32,477 bases of DNA, taken from NCBI GenBank assembly GCA_002715785.1, contig PBAA01000022.1:26380-58856 (forward strand). The letters run 5' to 3'. Shown in pieces: positions 19,217 to 28,040 of the stretch. This DNA is from Gammaproteobacteria bacterium. Lineage in GTDB: Bacteria > Pseudomonadota > Gammaproteobacteria > Pseudomonadales > Azotimanducaceae. The first letter of the stretch is position 1. Every line of letters starts with the position of its first letter. Made by a program: the position numbers and the translations under genes. Below the pieces are notes generated by a model. It saw only the letters and a program-made list of their open reading frames with translations, was not told the DNA's origin and ran no database searches.

Positions 19217-20302
19217 TCAGGTAAGACTGGATTCAAATGTCACGCTTTTGATCAGAACGAACACACGCATTCCGACTGCGAGCGATAAATCTTCGACTGA
19301 GGCGAGCGTAATTCGTGCTCGCAGACGTTGTTTTTGGAATTCGACCAGAGCTTCAACGTACGGTGACCCGGGACCGTGAAATAAGTCCACGATGGTTGCA
19401 GCGAGTATGTTGCGAATGCTGATGGCCTCAGGACGTTTGAGCGCTAACGCAACGTCGCGCGCCCTAACACGCAGCCGAATTTGATCGCCAGGGGCAACCC
19501 CTGGCTCCATCGGCATGGTTAGTGTTTGACCATCGATCGTGAGACGGGTGAGTCGATGGTGTTCAACGTGTTCAATGACCGTGGCTTCAACGACCGAGCC
19601 AGCTTCGAATCGGCCGGTGACGTCGAGGAGATCGAGGCGTTCAAGAATCTCGTTGGTGGGACCATTGGCTTGGACCCGGCCATTAGATAGGGCGAGTATT
19701 CTGTGGGCGATGTGGGCGACTTCACCCACCGCATGACTGACGTATAGCGCTGGTACTTGGAATTGCGATGCCATCGTATCGATATAGGGAAGAATGTCGG
19801 ATCTGCGCTGTTCATCTAGTGCCGACAAAGGCTCATCGAGTACCAAAAACCGAGGGTTAGTCAAAAGGGTACGGGCCAGCGCCACACGTTGTTTTTCGCC
19901 CCCGGACAATTCAGCTGGTGGGCGTTTAAGTAACGGGCTTAGGTCGAATGCGTCGACGACGTCGTCCACTACGATTTGTTTGACCTCTGACAATGTTCGA
20001 GAGGTCGCGTATTCAAGGTTACCCGCGACTGATAGATGGTCGAATAATCTGGTGTCTTGGAACATGTATCCGAGGGAACGCTTGTAGGGTGCGATATCGG
20101 TTTTCGACTTCGTGTCGAGCCATACTTCGTCATCGACGATAATCCGACCTTCCGCTGGCTCGAACCCCGCTAGCACTCGTAGTAGCGTGGTCTTGCCACT
20201 CCCGCTCGGTCCTAAAATTCCGGTGATTCCATCAAGCGGTATTTTGGTGGTGACCTCGAGTTCAAATTCGCCAAGGGAAGTACAGATGTCGATAGCTAAC
20301 AT
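19217..20302 (-). CDS. modC: Molybdate ABC transporter ATP-binding protein ModC
   Basis: Walker A GPSGSGKTTLLR, signature LSGGEKQRVALART, LDEPLSALDEQRR, C-terminal MOP/TOBE-like region. Confidence 0.93.
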   Translation of the reverse strand: MLAIDICTSLGEFELEVTTKIPLDGITGILGPSGSGKTTLLRVLAGFEPAEGRIIVDDEVWLDTKSKTDIAPYKRSLGYMFQDTRLFDHLSVAGNLEYATSRTLSEVKQIVVDDVVDAFDLSPLLKRPPAELSGGEKQRVALARTLLTNPRFLVLDEPLSALDEQRRSDILPYIDTMASQFQVPALYVSHAVGEVAHIAHRILALSNGRVQANGPTNEILERLDLLDVTGRFEAGSVVEATVIEHVEHHRLTRLTIDGQTLTMPMEPGVAPGDQIRLRVRARDVALALKRPEAISIRNILAATIVDLFHGPGSPYVEALVEFQKQRLRARITLASVEDLSLAVGMRVFVLIKSVTFESSLT

Positions 20303-20303
20303 T

Positions 20304-20975
20304 TCAGCGAATCCGAATCGGAAAGCGGCGATTTAGGGTATAGACGGCGAGCAACACGACGAAGGAAAACCCAAGTAACGCGAGAGATAGCGAATGGGCC
20401 GCCGCGTATTGGAGTGTTTCGACGTGTTCATAGATTGCGATTGATATGACCCTTGTTTCCCCAGGAATATTCCCGCCAACCATCAGGACAACGCCGAATT
20501 CACCGACGGTGTGAGCGAAAGTCAGCACGATTGCCGTGAGAAATCCGCGCGCGGATAACGGCATTGCCACGGTAACAAAAGCGTTCAATGGCGCGGCCCG
20601 TAAGCTCGCGGCAGCTTCCAGGGGCTCTGATCCAACGGTTTCAAAGGCGTTTTGAAGCGGTTGCACCATAAAAGGAAGCGAATAGATCACTGAAGCCACG
20701 ACGAGTCCTGCGAAGGAGAATGTCAGCGTTGAGCCTGTGAGGTGAACCCAGAACGATCCGATCGCGTTGTCTGGACTCATGATGACGAGCAGGTAAAAGC
20801 CAAGTACTGTCGGCGGCAGGACTAAGGGTAAGGCGGTGACGGCCTCGATTATCGGTTTGGTCCGGGATTTCGTGCGGGAAAGCCACCAAGCCAATGCCGT
20901 TCCGAAAAAGAGCAGGATGCAGGTCGTAACAGTTGCCAACTGGACCGTGAGCCAAATCGCTGCAAGATTGTTCAA
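20304..20975 (-). CDS. modB: Molybdate ABC transporter permease ModB
   Basis: ALPLVLPPTVLGFYLLVIMSPDNAIG, HTVGEFGVVLMVGGNIPGETRVISIAIYEHVE is highly characteristic of ModB. Confidence 0.95.
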   Translation of the reverse strand: MNNLAAIWLTVQLATVTTCILLFFGTALAWWLSRTKSRTKPIIEAVTALPLVLPPTVLGFYLLVIMSPDNAIGSFWVHLTGSTLTFSFAGLVVASVIYSLPFMVQPLQNAFETVGSEPLEAAASLRAAPLNAFVTVAMPLSARGFLTAIVLTFAHTVGEFGVVLMVGGNIPGETRVISIAIYEHVETLQYAAAHSLSLALLGFSFVVLLAVYTLNRRFPIRIR

Positions 20976-20978
20976 GCC

Positions 20979-21794
20979 TCAGTCAACCTCGTAACCGGCT
21001 CGACGAATAATTTTTCGACCTTGAGGTCCGTGGAGAAACTCGTTGAAACGCTGAACGGCGGTATTGTGCATACCGGGCTTTAGTATCGCGCTGTCTTGTC
21101 GTATCGGACCGTGAAGGCTGGGACGAACTTGCAAGAGGATTCCCCTTTCTCCATTTTCAATGCGCGAAATGCTGGATAACGCAACGAATCCCGCTTCGGC
21201 GTTGCCGGTCGCGACTAGGGCAAGAGTCTGCCCAATGTTTTCCCCGAAGACGAGACGTGGTTTGACTTCGTCGTACAGGCGCAACCTCTTGAGTGTTTCG
21301 ATTGCCGCGACGCCGTATGGAGCAAGGTTCGGATTGGCTACCGCCAGTTTTCGGAACGTGATCGATTGCAACAGCGATCGGATCGAGGGGTCGTCGGGTG
21401 TGGGAGACTCTTTTGGAGCCCATAGTGCTAATTTTCCGATTGCGTATGTTTGGCGCGATCCGATGACGACCAATCCCTGTTCCTCCAATCGAAGCGGGCG
21501 TGCTTGATCTGCCGCCAAATACAGATGAAACGGCGCGCCTTGGATAATTTGCGCGTACAACTTTCCGGTGGAACCACTGACTAAGCGAATGGGCTCAACG
21601 TTATTCTGCTGAAACTCCGATCGTAGGGATTCGGCTGTTTGTAGGAAGTTGGTCGCCACAGCCACAAGTATGTTTTCGGAGGCTGAGGCGGATAGGGACA
21701 TCGCTAGGGAAAGCGACAGACCCGCCCTCCAGACCGGTGTCGCGAAGCGAAACCACCTAAATCCAACGTTTGCCACGATCAATACTTGCTCCAA
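20979..21794 (-). CDS. modA: Molybdate ABC transporter substrate-binding protein ModA (start uncertain: TTG 21794 or GTG 21776)
   Basis: Signal peptide followed by ENILVAVATNFLQTAESLRSEFQ, GSTGKLYAQIIQGAPFHLYLAADQARPLRLEEQGL; immediately upstream of modB. Confidence 0.9.
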   Translation of the reverse strand: MEQVLIVANVGFRWFRFATPVWRAGLSLSLAMSLSASASENILVAVATNFLQTAESLRSEFQQNNVEPIRLVSGSTGKLYAQIIQGAPFHLYLAADQARPLRLEEQGLVVIGSRQTYAIGKLALWAPKESPTPDDPSIRSLLQSITFRKLAVANPNLAPYGVAAIETLKRLRLYDEVKPRLVFGENIGQTLALVATGNAEAGFVALSSISRIENGERGILLQVRPSLHGPIRQDSAILKPGMHNTAVQRFNEFLHGPQGRKIIRRAGYEVD

Positions 21795-21814
21795 CGTTTC
21801 ACGACTAGAGTCAT
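21779..21814 (-). other. Putative 11-aa leader ORF (MTLVVKRWSKY*) overlapping the modA 5' end
   Basis: ATG at 21814 preceded by AGGGAGCGATTC (good SD spacing); stop TGA lies 2 nt before an in-frame GTG candidate start of modA. Confidence 0.3.
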
Positions 21815-21835
21815 GAATCGCTCCCTATCTGGGTA

Positions 21836-22714
21836 CTACTTTTCCTCTTTGTACGTGTCGCTTCCACGATAGGGCCCATCCCGCCACGCGAGGGCTTCTT
21901 TAAGCCCATTGGTCGTGATCTGATCTCGCCACTGATACGCAAAATCGGTAAATTGACCCATCGCGTCGTGGTCCGTGCTGCTGCGTACCGACGAGTAGAT
22001 CCCCATGTTCTCGTAAAAGCGGTTCATGTTCACTTTGAGAGCGCCGAGATGGTCTGATGACATAATGGCAATCCGGTCGGCAAAGGCGATTGTGCGTTCC
22101 TCGAGCTCCTCTTTCGGCCATGCGTAATTGATCATACCCATTTCTTCTGCTTCGACAGCCGAGACGTTTTCCCCGGTATAGGCGAGTTCTTTGGCTTTAC
22201 GCATGCCAATAACCAGCGGCCAAATAACCCCGTTTCTTGCAACTCCGAGTCCCCGATGTCCCGGATGGCCCAATTGTGCGTCGTTTGCCGCGACGACCAA
22301 ATCCGCCATCATCGACAGTTCACAGCCCCCTGCGACCGCGTAGCCATGTATTTGAGCAATCGTAACTTTTGCCATATTCCAGAAATACATCTGAATGTCC
22401 GTGATTTGTTGCATGCTGGTACGTATACCCATAATGAGGGTTCGCCGCTTTTCGTCGACGGATTTGTATGACCGGTTTTGTTTACTGCTGGGCGATGGAG
22501 TTAAGTCGTAACCCGCACAGAAAGCTCGGCCAGCGCCACGGAGAATGATCACGCGCGTTTCGTGCTCGGCCTCCATATCGTGTAAGGCATCGTTCAGCTC
22601 GAAGAGTAGGTCGGTGGAAAGGGCGTTCAGTTTTTCGGGGCGGTTAAGCGTGATGCGTCCCACGCGTCCGTCGGTACCGATATGGTCGGTCAGAATGTTT
22701 TCGTAGTCAGCCAT
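21836..22714 (-). CDS. Enoyl-CoA hydratase/isomerase (crotonase) family protein
   Basis: VGRITLNRPEKLNALSTDLLFELNDAL, RAFCAGYDLTP oxyanion region, IHGYAVAGGCELSMMADLVVAANDAQLGHPG. Confidence 0.92.
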   Translation of the reverse strand: MADYENILTDHIGTDGRVGRITLNRPEKLNALSTDLLFELNDALHDMEAEHETRVIILRGAGRAFCAGYDLTPSPSSKQNRSYKSVDEKRRTLIMGIRTSMQQITDIQMYFWNMAKVTIAQIHGYAVAGGCELSMMADLVVAANDAQLGHPGHRGLGVARNGVIWPLVIGMRKAKELAYTGENVSAVEAEEMGMINYAWPKEELEERTIAFADRIAIMSSDHLGALKVNMNRFYENMGIYSSVRSSTDHDAMGQFTDFAYQWRDQITTNGLKEALAWRDGPYRGSDTYKEEK

Positions 22715-22898
22715 ACAATTGTTTCCTGAGTCAGATGTTCGAGAGATTCTTTGATCAAGGGGTCAGAAATCAAGTCTCCCACAGAGACGGCACGTAAGAA
22801 CCTTCGAATCATTAGTACTCCCACTCAAAGTTGGCGGGATAGAGATTGGACACGCGGACATTGGTACGTTTGGATGTTTTAGTAGGGAGCGTACAAGT

Positions 22899-22923
22899 AA
22901 GGAGGTGTTTGCCTGATGCAAAC
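22899..22923 (+). promoter_or_regulatory. Strong Shine-Dalgarno (AAGGAGG) followed by 6-bp inverted repeat spanning the start codon
   Basis: AAGGAGG 22899-22905; GTTTGC (22907-22912) / GCAAAC (22918-22923) around ATG 22916. Confidence 0.4.
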
Positions 22924-23938
22924 GGAAGTTTTAACAATGGCGTTAGTCGGATGTGGAAATATCGCGCGTGCCCACTGGCGTGGCATTCGAAACCACGCAC
23001 CACGGATTAAGGTGACCGCAGTTGTCGACTCAAACCCGGACAACGCTGCGTCGATGTCTGAGCGAACGGGTGCGGCAGCTTATTCCTCGCTAAGCGAGGC
23101 GCTTGTACGAGGATCCTTTGACGCAGTTGATCTGATGCTGCCGCATGATCTGCATGAAGAGGCTGCGATCAAGGCATTTCGAGCGGGGAAGCACGTGTTA
23201 TTGGAAAAACCGATGGCGCCCGACTTGGCAGGGTGCGAACGCATTATGAAAGCCGCGAAGGAAGCGGACACTGTTTTCATGATCGCCGAGCAAGCGCAGT
23301 ACTGGCCCGACATCAAACGTGCCCGAGAACTAATCGAGGACGGACAAATCGGTCAAGTCGTGACTGCGCGGGCTTGTTTTTACGATCCGTTGCCGCTGAA
23401 TTCGACAAAAGATGATGGCGTGCCGTGGCGTTTCAGACTCGTGCATGCTGGAGGAGGCATCTGTATCGATGGCGGCGCTCACTGGATAAGACCGCTCCGA
23501 ATGCTATTAGGTGAAGTGAGCGAAGTGATCGCGACGATGGGGAGTCATATTCCAAAGATGGAAGGAGAGTCTTGGGTTCAAGCACTGATACGTTTTGACA
23601 GCGGGGTCACGGGGTCGTTTGAAGCGCTTCTAAGTGCTGGGGTTATGGGACCCACCGAGGACTTCCGAATAACGGGGACGACTGGAGAAGTCGTTATCGA
23701 ACACGGAAGGGATGGGCGCTTGATGCTGTTCAACGATGCCCATCCTAACGGAGCTCCGGTGATGGATGCCTTTCAAGGTAAGGTCGATAGCTACGGTTTT
23801 GAGTTGAACGATTTCAGTCTTGCGGTCATAGAGTCGAAAACGCTTGAAGCCCCGCCGGAATATTCGTTGGGCGAATTACGCACTGCACTTGCAATGTATC
23901 GGTCGGTTAAAAGCCAGAACTGGGAAAAGGTCTGGTAA
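22916..23938 (+). CDS. Gfo/Idh/MocA family NAD(P)-dependent oxidoreductase
   Basis: MALVGCGNIARAHWRGIRNHAPRIKVTAVVDSNPDNA, FRAGKHVLLEKPMAPDLAGC (EKP), GGGICIDGGAHWIRPLRMLLGE. Confidence 0.95.
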   Translation: MQTEVLTMALVGCGNIARAHWRGIRNHAPRIKVTAVVDSNPDNAASMSERTGAAAYSSLSEALVRGSFDAVDLMLPHDLHEEAAIKAFRAGKHVLLEKPMAPDLAGCERIMKAAKEADTVFMIAEQAQYWPDIKRARELIEDGQIGQVVTARACFYDPLPLNSTKDDGVPWRFRLVHAGGGICIDGGAHWIRPLRMLLGEVSEVIATMGSHIPKMEGESWVQALIRFDSGVTGSFEALLSAGVMGPTEDFRITGTTGEVVIEHGRDGRLMLFNDAHPNGAPVMDAFQGKVDSYGFELNDFSLAVIESKTLEAPPEYSLGELRTALAMYRSVKSQNWEKVW

Positions 23939-24044
23939 TTTTCGCGCTCATACATCTAAACGTGGATCGGCTCTGCGTTCATGCAATGGGTATTTGTCTG
24001 CGTATGATGATCATTGGGTGCGCGTTTCTGAGGATACGAACTAG

Positions 24045-25823
24045 ATGGTGAACTCAGTGAAAATTTGGTTGATTTGCGCGGCCGTTGCGTTGACAACTTT
24101 TGTCCATGCGATAGAGCGGTACGCGTACTTTGGCGATTTGCATGTTCACACTCGATTCTCGATGGATGCGTTTGCGTTCGGAACCCGTACGACGCCGGAC
24201 GATGCCTACCGGTTTGCCCGCGGTGCGGAAATTCGTCATCCGGAGGGTTATGCCGTGCAGCTCGATCAACCACTCGACTTCTATGCGGTCACCGATCATG
24301 CGGAGTACCTAGGGGGGTTGACGACGCTGAGTAACCCGGAACACCCCTTGTTTAACACAGCAATTCAACTAGGTATTTTGGACGAGTCGACCGTGGTGGA
24401 ACGAGGCAGATCGCATCCTGATGCTGGTTCTTTCGTGGCGGAAAACATAACCCAACGCGAGCTGCGGGATGCATGGCAACACGTGGTCGACGCAGCGCAA
24501 CGGCACTATGAACCTGGGGAATTTACGACGTTTATTGGTTACGAATACACGTCGTTTCGAAATGCTGGAAATCTCCATCGGAACGTTATTTTTGGTACGG
24601 ACCAGGTTCCGGTCGACATCTTCGGTCGACTAGATTCGTTTAATCCAGAGGATCTCTGGCGCTGGATGGACGGTCAACGGGGGCAAGGTATGCGGTTGTT
24701 ATCGATTCCGCACAATTCAAACGGTTCCGATGGATGGATGTTCCAGGATGTTCAATGGGATGGAACGCCGATCGATACGGAGTACGCGTTGTTGCGCATC
24801 CGTAACGAGCCGCTCGTCGAGGTCACCCAGGTGAAGGGAACCTCGGAAACGCATCCGTTTCTTTCGCCGAACGATGAGTGGGCCGACTTCGAAATTTTTC
24901 CTTATCGTGTCGCTTCCTGGCTCAAGAGTCGACCGCGAGGTAGCTATGTTCGAGACGCGTACCTAACGGGTCTGCAGATAGAACGCAGAACGGGTGTCAA
25001 TCCGTATCGGTTTGGCATGGTCGGTGCTTCGGATACACATAATGCCGGCTCGCGTTTCGATGAGAGGACGTACGCGGGCAAGGTCGGGCTGCTTGATGCT
25101 GTTCCAGAACGCAGGGGGTCGGTTCCCGTTCGCGTAGAAGGTACGGTCCCGGCCTATCGACATGTTTTCCGTACGTATTACGGAGCGTCCGGACTCACGG
25201 GTGTGTGGGCGGACGAGAATACACGTGACGCCATTTTTTCGGCATTTACTCGGAAGGAAACATTCGCGACAAGTGGTCCTCGAATTCGCGTCCGGATGTT
25301 TGCAGGTCATGACTTTCCGAATGACATGCTTGCGCGTAGCGATTACGCGCGAGTTGCGTATGCCCGAGGAGTTCCCCAGGGGGGCGTATTGCGGCGCCGA
25401 CGAACGGCCCCCGATTTGTTGGTTGTTGCGTTGCGCGATCCGAACGCCGCGCCCCTACAACGAATACAAATTGTTAAAGGCTGGCTCGAAAACGGTTTGA
25501 GGCGGGAGCAGGTGTACGACGTCGTTTGCTCCGACGGTGGCGAAGTTGATCCTGGTACGAACCGTTGCCCAGACAATGGCGCCGACGTTGACCTTGCAAC
25601 GTGTGCGATTCGAAAGAACATTGGAGCGGCGCAACTTTCCACGATCTGGAAGGATCCCGATTACGATTATGCCCAGCCATCCTTTTATTATGCTCGAGTA
25701 ATCGAAAATCCTAGCTGCCGTTGGTCAACGTGGGATGCTGTTCGGGCGGGTGTCACGCCCCGAGCTGGTTATCCAACTACTGTACAGGAACGCGCCTGGA
25801 CGTCTCCGATATGGATACGTTAG
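24045..25823 (+). CDS. DUF3604 domain-containing secreted protein
   Basis: Signal peptide WLICAAVALTTFVHA; YFGDLHVHTRFSMDAFAFGTRTTPDDAYRFARG, DFYAVTDHAEYLGG, GMVGASDTHNAGS, metal-binding PHP-like pattern of DUF3604. Confidence 0.9.
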   Translation: MVNSVKIWLICAAVALTTFVHAIERYAYFGDLHVHTRFSMDAFAFGTRTTPDDAYRFARGAEIRHPEGYAVQLDQPLDFYAVTDHAEYLGGLTTLSNPEHPLFNTAIQLGILDESTVVERGRSHPDAGSFVAENITQRELRDAWQHVVDAAQRHYEPGEFTTFIGYEYTSFRNAGNLHRNVIFGTDQVPVDIFGRLDSFNPEDLWRWMDGQRGQGMRLLSIPHNSNGSDGWMFQDVQWDGTPIDTEYALLRIRNEPLVEVTQVKGTSETHPFLSPNDEWADFEIFPYRVASWLKSRPRGSYVRDAYLTGLQIERRTGVNPYRFGMVGASDTHNAGSRFDERTYAGKVGLLDAVPERRGSVPVRVEGTVPAYRHVFRTYYGASGLTGVWADENTRDAIFSAFTRKETFATSGPRIRVRMFAGHDFPNDMLARSDYARVAYARGVPQGGVLRRRRTAPDLLVVALRDPNAAPLQRIQIVKGWLENGLRREQVYDVVCSDGGEVDPGTNRCPDNGADVDLATCAIRKNIGAAQLSTIWKDPDYDYAQPSFYYARVIENPSCRWSTWDAVRAGVTPRAGYPTTVQERAWTSPIWIR

Positions 25824-25859
25824 CGCGTTGGCGCGAAAACTAGTGATCGAGCCTCGTCG

Positions 25860-26495
25860 TTAAGCTTCGGCACTCGGCCGAGTCGATACCTCTGCGTGCC
25901 ATCGCTGAACGTTCGCGCAATGTTCAGGAATTGGCACACGCGCGGCGCCGGTGGCGAAATCGATCGTGCATAAAGCGGTAATGTCCGCGATGCTGAAGGA
26001 ATCGCCTGCGATGAATGTCGAGCTGCCGAGCGCTGTATCAAGCGATTCGTAAAAACGGAGTACCGTATTCTTTCCGCGTTCCGCCAGGGCTGGAATGGCA
26101 TCGACCGAACCGGCGTTGCCAGCTAACCCGCGTGATGAGAAACCCGGGAACGAATTACGGAATGCATCGGCGGCGCCAAGAAGACCATCAAATTCCATGT
26201 GTCTTTGTCGGGCTTCTATATGGGCCTTGCTAACCGCATCGGTGCCTAATAGCGGTGGTTCCGGGTGCGTTTCCTCGATGTAGCGACAGATCGCTACGGT
26301 TTCATCGATGACGGTACCGTCATCTAGAACAAGTGTCGGTAAAAGGCCTCGGGGATTGACGGCGAGGAACGTCTCGTCGAGATTCTCACCCTTGATGATG
26401 TCGATCTGAATGTTTTCGTAATCGACGCCTTTTTCTGCCATGAAGATGCGAACGCGCCGAGGGTTTGGTGCCATTGCACTATCGTAGAGTTTCAT
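25860..26495 (-). CDS. Glutathione S-transferase family protein
   Basis: MKLYDSAMAPNPRRVRIFMAEKGVDYENIQIDI, NPRGLLPTLVLDDGTVIDETVAICRYIEE. Confidence 0.93.
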   Translation of the reverse strand: MKLYDSAMAPNPRRVRIFMAEKGVDYENIQIDIIKGENLDETFLAVNPRGLLPTLVLDDGTVIDETVAICRYIEETHPEPPLLGTDAVSKAHIEARQRHMEFDGLLGAADAFRNSFPGFSSRGLAGNAGSVDAIPALAERGKNTVLRFYESLDTALGSSTFIAGDSFSIADITALCTIDFATGAARVPIPEHCANVQRWHAEVSTRPSAEA

Positions 26496-26618
26496 TGGTT
26501 TTTCTCTTCCGTTCCGATTGGTTTCATTTCCTCATGGTCTGATGGCCAGTGCAAGACCACTGCTTACACCATAATTGCGCCAGTCGATACAATCGTGGTG
26601 CATTGATAATGCTCAAGG

Positions 26619-27944
26619 ATGACTGTGTACGACGAAGTTCATCGGCCCCGATTTCATTTTTCCGCTCGTCAAAATTGGCATAACGATCCCAACGGTTTGG
26701 TATACCAATCGGGTCGCTGGCACCTTTTCTTTCAACACAATCCTGAAGCGAGAGTGTGGGGCAACATGACCTGGGGGCACGCGGTTAGCGATGACCTCGT
26801 GCATTGGAACCAAGTGGAGCATGCACTGTATCCGGACGAGCATGGGACGATGTTTTCGGGATCGGCCGTCGTCGACCGGTTCAATACTTCGGGGTTGGGT
26901 GAAGATACCTTGCTCGCGTTCTACACGGCGGCGGGCAATCACGTTGAGCCCCCGAAACCTTACACCCAGTGTCTCGCGTACAGTACTGATAGTGGGGACA
27001 CCTGGCTGAAGTTCGAGGAAAACCCGATTGTTCCTTGGATTGACGCACATAATCGAGATCCAAAAGTAGTCTGGCACGCGCCGACTCGGTGCTGGATCAT
27101 GGCGCTTTACCTGGCCGACGATCGGTTTTGTTTACTACGATCTACCGACGCTAAACAGTGGGAGCGCATACAGAACGTCACCCTAGAACACGACAGCGAG
27201 TGTCCCGATTTCTTCCCGTTGCTAGACGAGACCGGGATCGAACGCTGGGTATTTTGGGGTGGGAGCGGGAACTATTTGATTGGCGATTTTGACGGTGCTT
27301 TGTTTTCGCCGTATTCGAAATGTCAGCCTTGTGAGCATGGAAGCAACGGATACGCTGCCCAAACATGGAGCAATGCACCGAGCGGGAGATGCGTTCAGAT
27401 TTCCTGGATGTCTGGGGGACGGTATCCAGAAATGCCGTTCAATCAACAAATGAGTTTTCCAGTGGAACTCTCCTTGCGAAGAAATAGTGGCATCTGGGCC
27501 CTGTGCCGGTGGCCGGTAGAAGAGATTGAGTCAATCACAGAGCCGTTAGACGTTCCCGTGTCCATCGGGTTCGATGAGTCAAAGCCTTGGTCCATGCCCG
27601 TTTCAGGAGACCTGTTTGATATCGCATTTGATGTGTCGACGGATGACGGTTGCCAAGTAGTAATGACGATTCGCGGTGTACCCCTAACGTTCGATTTTGA
27701 ACGACGCGTCGTCAACTTTCGGGACAGCAACGTTCCGATGGTTGGCAAGGACCGTGTGTCGGTACGTTTGCTCATTGACCGGACGTCAGTCGAACTGTTT
27801 TTGGGTGGTGGTCGGGTGAGCGCGAGTTTCTGTTATTTACCCGACGCGTACGTTGCGCCTTTGGTTTTCAATGTACGCAGTGGTGCTGCCAGGCTAGATG
27901 GCGTTCGGGTGAAACGCGTTGCGGACATTTGGGAGTCTGTTTGA
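26619..27944 (+). CDS. Glycoside hydrolase family 32 (levanase/invertase-like)
   Basis: FHFSARQNWHNDPNGLVYQSGRWHLFFQHNP (nucleophile WxNDPNG), NRDPKV (RDP), DSECPDFFPL (EC); no obvious signal peptide. Confidence 0.95.
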   Translation: MTVYDEVHRPRFHFSARQNWHNDPNGLVYQSGRWHLFFQHNPEARVWGNMTWGHAVSDDLVHWNQVEHALYPDEHGTMFSGSAVVDRFNTSGLGEDTLLAFYTAAGNHVEPPKPYTQCLAYSTDSGDTWLKFEENPIVPWIDAHNRDPKVVWHAPTRCWIMALYLADDRFCLLRSTDAKQWERIQNVTLEHDSECPDFFPLLDETGIERWVFWGGSGNYLIGDFDGALFSPYSKCQPCEHGSNGYAAQTWSNAPSGRCVQISWMSGGRYPEMPFNQQMSFPVELSLRRNSGIWALCRWPVEEIESITEPLDVPVSIGFDESKPWSMPVSGDLFDIAFDVSTDDGCQVVMTIRGVPLTFDFERRVVNFRDSNVPMVGKDRVSVRLLIDRTSVELFLGGGRVSASFCYLPDAYVAPLVFNVRSGAARLDGVRVKRVADIWESV

Positions 27945-28040
27945 TAGTCACTTTTGTTCTGAAGTCTGTTGAATGGAGAGTTCCTGGTCGGTTCTAGGGG
28001 ATCTGTTCGAGCGCTGATTCATCTCAGTGGCGACTTAGCG

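Noticed and set aside
23085-23099. Perfect 7 bp inverted repeat CCTCGCT-A-AGCGAGG
   Set aside because: Lies inside the Gfo/Idh coding region (SLSEA codons) with a one-base loop; no regulatory context.
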